DNA of 6,309 bases. Source: Minisyncoccota bacterium (GTDB lineage: Bacteria; Patescibacteriota; Minisyncoccia; Minisyncoccales; GWA2-38-27). The translations under genes were made by a program, and so were the position numbers. Below the pieces are notes generated by a model, which was not told the DNA's origin, ran no database searches, and saw nothing but the letters and a program-made list of their open reading frames with translations. The stretch spans positions 1-6,309 of the forward strand of contig JAQUNM010000035.1 in assembly GCA_028717605.1 (NCBI GenBank), read 5' to 3'. Within the stretch, counting starts at the first letter, position 1. Every line of letters begins with the position of its first letter. Shown here in pieces: positions 5,540 to 6,309 of this stretch.

Positions 5540-5580
5540 AAAAAAAAGCCCTGGGTAGAAAATTTTTCTACCAAGGGCTC
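5540..5580 (-). terminator. Intrinsic terminator of the zinc-ribbon gene
   Basis: AGCCCT (5547-5552) pairs with AGGGCT (5574-5579), and after one mismatch GGTAGAAAA pairs with TTTTCTACC, giving a long hairpin. On the minus strand it is followed by a run of eight T. It sits about 10 bases after the zinc-ribbon stop. The plus strand has no T-run of this kind after the stem. Confidence 0.92.
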
Positions 5581-5588
5581 CTTATTTA

Positions 5589-5723
5589 TTATTTAGCAAC
5601 AGAAAACCTTATTTCACATTTTGGACAATCACCCACCTTATTCCCCTTAACGGGCAACAGAATTATCTTTATTGATTTACCGCAATGCGGACATTTCATT
5701 AAAATAGGCTTTCTTTTAGCCAT
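5589..5723 (-). CDS. Small zinc-ribbon protein (44 residues)
   Basis: A 44-residue basic protein with two Cys pairs, CPHC (residues 11-14) and CPKC (33-36), separated by 18 residues; this is a classic four-Cys zinc ribbon. The start is set at 5723 because AGGAGG precedes that ATG. A longer frame reaching 5795 exists but would run through the candidate promoter, start without any ribosome binding site and add a sequence with no zinc-ribbon likeness. The N-terminal AKRKP and lysines suggest binding to nucleic acid or a ribonucleoprotein, which is inference. It stands alone between a promoter and a terminator, which suggests a well-expressed single gene. Function cannot be told; zinc ribbons of this size also occur in ribosomal proteins and transcription factors, but it matches none I recognise. 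Confidence 0.88.
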   Translation of the reverse strand: MAKRKPILMKCPHCGKSIKIILLPVKGNKVGDCPKCEIRFSVAK

Positions 5724-5726
5724 TTT

Positions 5727-5732
5727 CCTCCT
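5727..5732 (-). promoter_or_regulatory. Strong ribosome binding site of the zinc-ribbon gene
   Basis: AAAGGAGG lies just before the ATG at 5723 with only 3 bases between, a little short for an otherwise ideal Shine-Dalgarno sequence. It decides the start codon in favour of the 44-residue form. Confidence 0.85.
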
Positions 5733-5762
5733 TTCTCTCTTTTTATTAAATTTTAAAAGAAT

Positions 5763-5795
5763 ATTATAAATACAATATATATGTTTTTTTGTCAA
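5763..5795 (-). promoter_or_regulatory. Candidate promoter of the zinc-ribbon gene
   Basis: A perfect -35 box TTGACA (5790-5795) lies 5 bases after the stop of the SPL-like gene. The best -10 candidate, TATAAT (5763-5768), is 21 bases away, longer than usual; at 17 bases the sequence is TATTTA (5767-5772), only 3 of 6 matches. The position and -35 box make a promoter likely, but the -10 box is uncertain. Confidence 0.55.
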
Positions 5796-5800
5796 TATAT

Positions 5801-6309
5801 TTAATTAAATTTTGCTGCATGTCCTATCCCAAAATAAATAGTAACAGGAATTCTATATTCTTTTGACAACTGATTAATTTTCCCCTTCTCATTATTATAA
5901 AAATCATAAAATTTATTCTGATTAAAAAAAATTTGTCTAAATCTTGAAAAAAGCTCAGGATAATATTTTATAATTATTTCTTCTACTTGTTTATAATTTT
6001 CACCAACAGTATTAAAACTTTCAGTAAAAACATGGATTATTCCAATTTTTTTAAATTCTTTAAATAAAACTAATGGATTAGTAAAAAATGGCCAATATGG
6101 ACCCATCATAACCGAAACAGTTATTTTATTTTTAATAAGAACCTTAATTGCTTTTATTCTTTTTTCTATTGTAGGAGAACTTGGCTCTATAAGTTTTTGC
6201 CATTTTTTATCAAAAGTATTAATTGTAAAATTAACATTAACTTTTTTTATTTTTTTTAATAAATCAATATCGCGAAGCACTAAATCAGATTTTGTTAATA
6301 TATGAATAG
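5801..6309 (-). CDS. SPL-like radical SAM protein (COG1533 family), C-terminal part
   Basis: The open frame runs from the right window edge to a TAA at 5801, giving 168 visible residues. The first ones read ILTKSDLVLRDIDLL, a well-known signature of COG1533 (spore photoproduct lyase-related radical SAM proteins). Further matches are FTINTFDKKW, EPSSPTIEKRIKAI (the usual EPxxPSxxxR segment) and MMGPYWPFFTN. The Cys motif that binds the iron-sulfur cluster would be nearer the N-terminus, outside the window. A GTG at 6280 could be mistaken for a start, but the conserved residues continue upstream of it in the same frame. Members are called DNA repair photolyases by annotation, though most have no demonstrated activity. 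The C-terminal part (about 110-168) is rich in Lys, Phe and Tyr and less conserved. No terminator separates it from the zinc-ribbon gene. Confidence 0.87.
   Translation of the reverse strand, partial: IHILTKSDLVLRDIDLLKKIKKVNVNFTINTFDKKWQKLIEPSSPTIEKRIKAIKVLIKNKITVSVMMGPYWPFFTNPLVLFKEFKKIGIIHVFTESFNTVGENYKQVEEIIIKYYPELFSRFRQIFFNQNKFYDFYNNEKGKINQLSKEYRIPVTIYFGIGHAAKFN

Noticed and set aside
5724..5795. Longer form of the zinc-ribbon protein starting at 5795
   Set aside because: The extension would cover the -35 box and the ribosome binding site, and it starts in AT-rich sequence without a ribosome site.
6278..6280. GTG as start codon of the SPL-like gene
   Set aside because: The family signature ILTKSDLVLRDIDLL extends upstream of this codon in the same frame to the window edge, so the GTG is an internal Val.
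1..6309. Alternative genetic code with TGA read as Gly
   Set aside because: TGA ends three genes at sensible places, including an ATGA overlap and a stop inside a promoter, and the proteins have no internal TGA.
1..6309. Mobile element, CRISPR array or RNA gene
   Set aside because: I saw no transposase, integrase, inverted terminal repeats, regularly spaced repeats or tRNA-like fold; the hairpins found are all terminators.

Overview
This AT-rich window carries ten or eleven tightly packed genes, all on the minus strand. There are two secreted Fn3/Ig-like paralogues, a proline/glutamate-rich membrane protein, a class-D-like sortase beside a CAP-domain protein, and a superoxide reductase behind a DUF333-FKBP fusion. 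Such a combination of small genome-like compactness, DUF5652, CAP and sortase genes, and Fn3/Ig surface proteins fits a Patescibacteria (CPR) organism, most likely Parcubacteria-like. The assignment is an inference from gene content, since no marker gene is present. TGA works as a stop (it ends the sortase, the Pro/Glu-rich protein and the DUF167 gene), which argues against the recoded Gracilibacteria/Absconditabacteria.

Layout, following transcription from right to left. (1) 6309-5801: the C-terminal part of an SPL-like radical SAM protein (COG1533), cut by the window edge. (2) 5723-5589: a 44-residue zinc ribbon with its own promoter, strong Shine-Dalgarno (SD) sequence and terminator. (3) 5485-3828: a probable five-gene operon with two small membrane proteins (the first DUF5652-like), a DUF167 protein, a membrane-anchored DUF333-FKBP prolyl isomerase and a two-iron superoxide reductase (desulfoferrodoxin). 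(4) 3788-2162: a CAP-domain membrane protein and a sortase one base apart, behind a consensus promoter so close to the ATG that the transcript should be leaderless. (5) 2072-1323: a secreted or anchored Pro/Glu-rich protein of higher GC, isolated by a perfect-consensus promoter, strong SD and strong terminator. (6) 1170 to the left edge: two tandem paralogues with a signal peptide, an Fn3-like domain and an Ig-like domain, the second cut by the edge.

The genes from 3788 leftward nearly all encode exported or membrane proteins, so this half looks like an envelope/surface module. The 5485-3828 operon mixes membrane proteins, protein folding and oxidative-stress defence. I see no mobile element, CRISPR array, tRNA or rRNA, and no gene-free stretch over 300 bases; the longest gap (1171-1322) holds a terminator and a promoter. 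I found no clear evidence of a new multi-gene system. The best leads are the CAP-sortase pair, the DUF333-FKBP fusion next to superoxide reductase, the isolated Pro/Glu-rich gene, and the split between SD-led and SD-less or leaderless genes.
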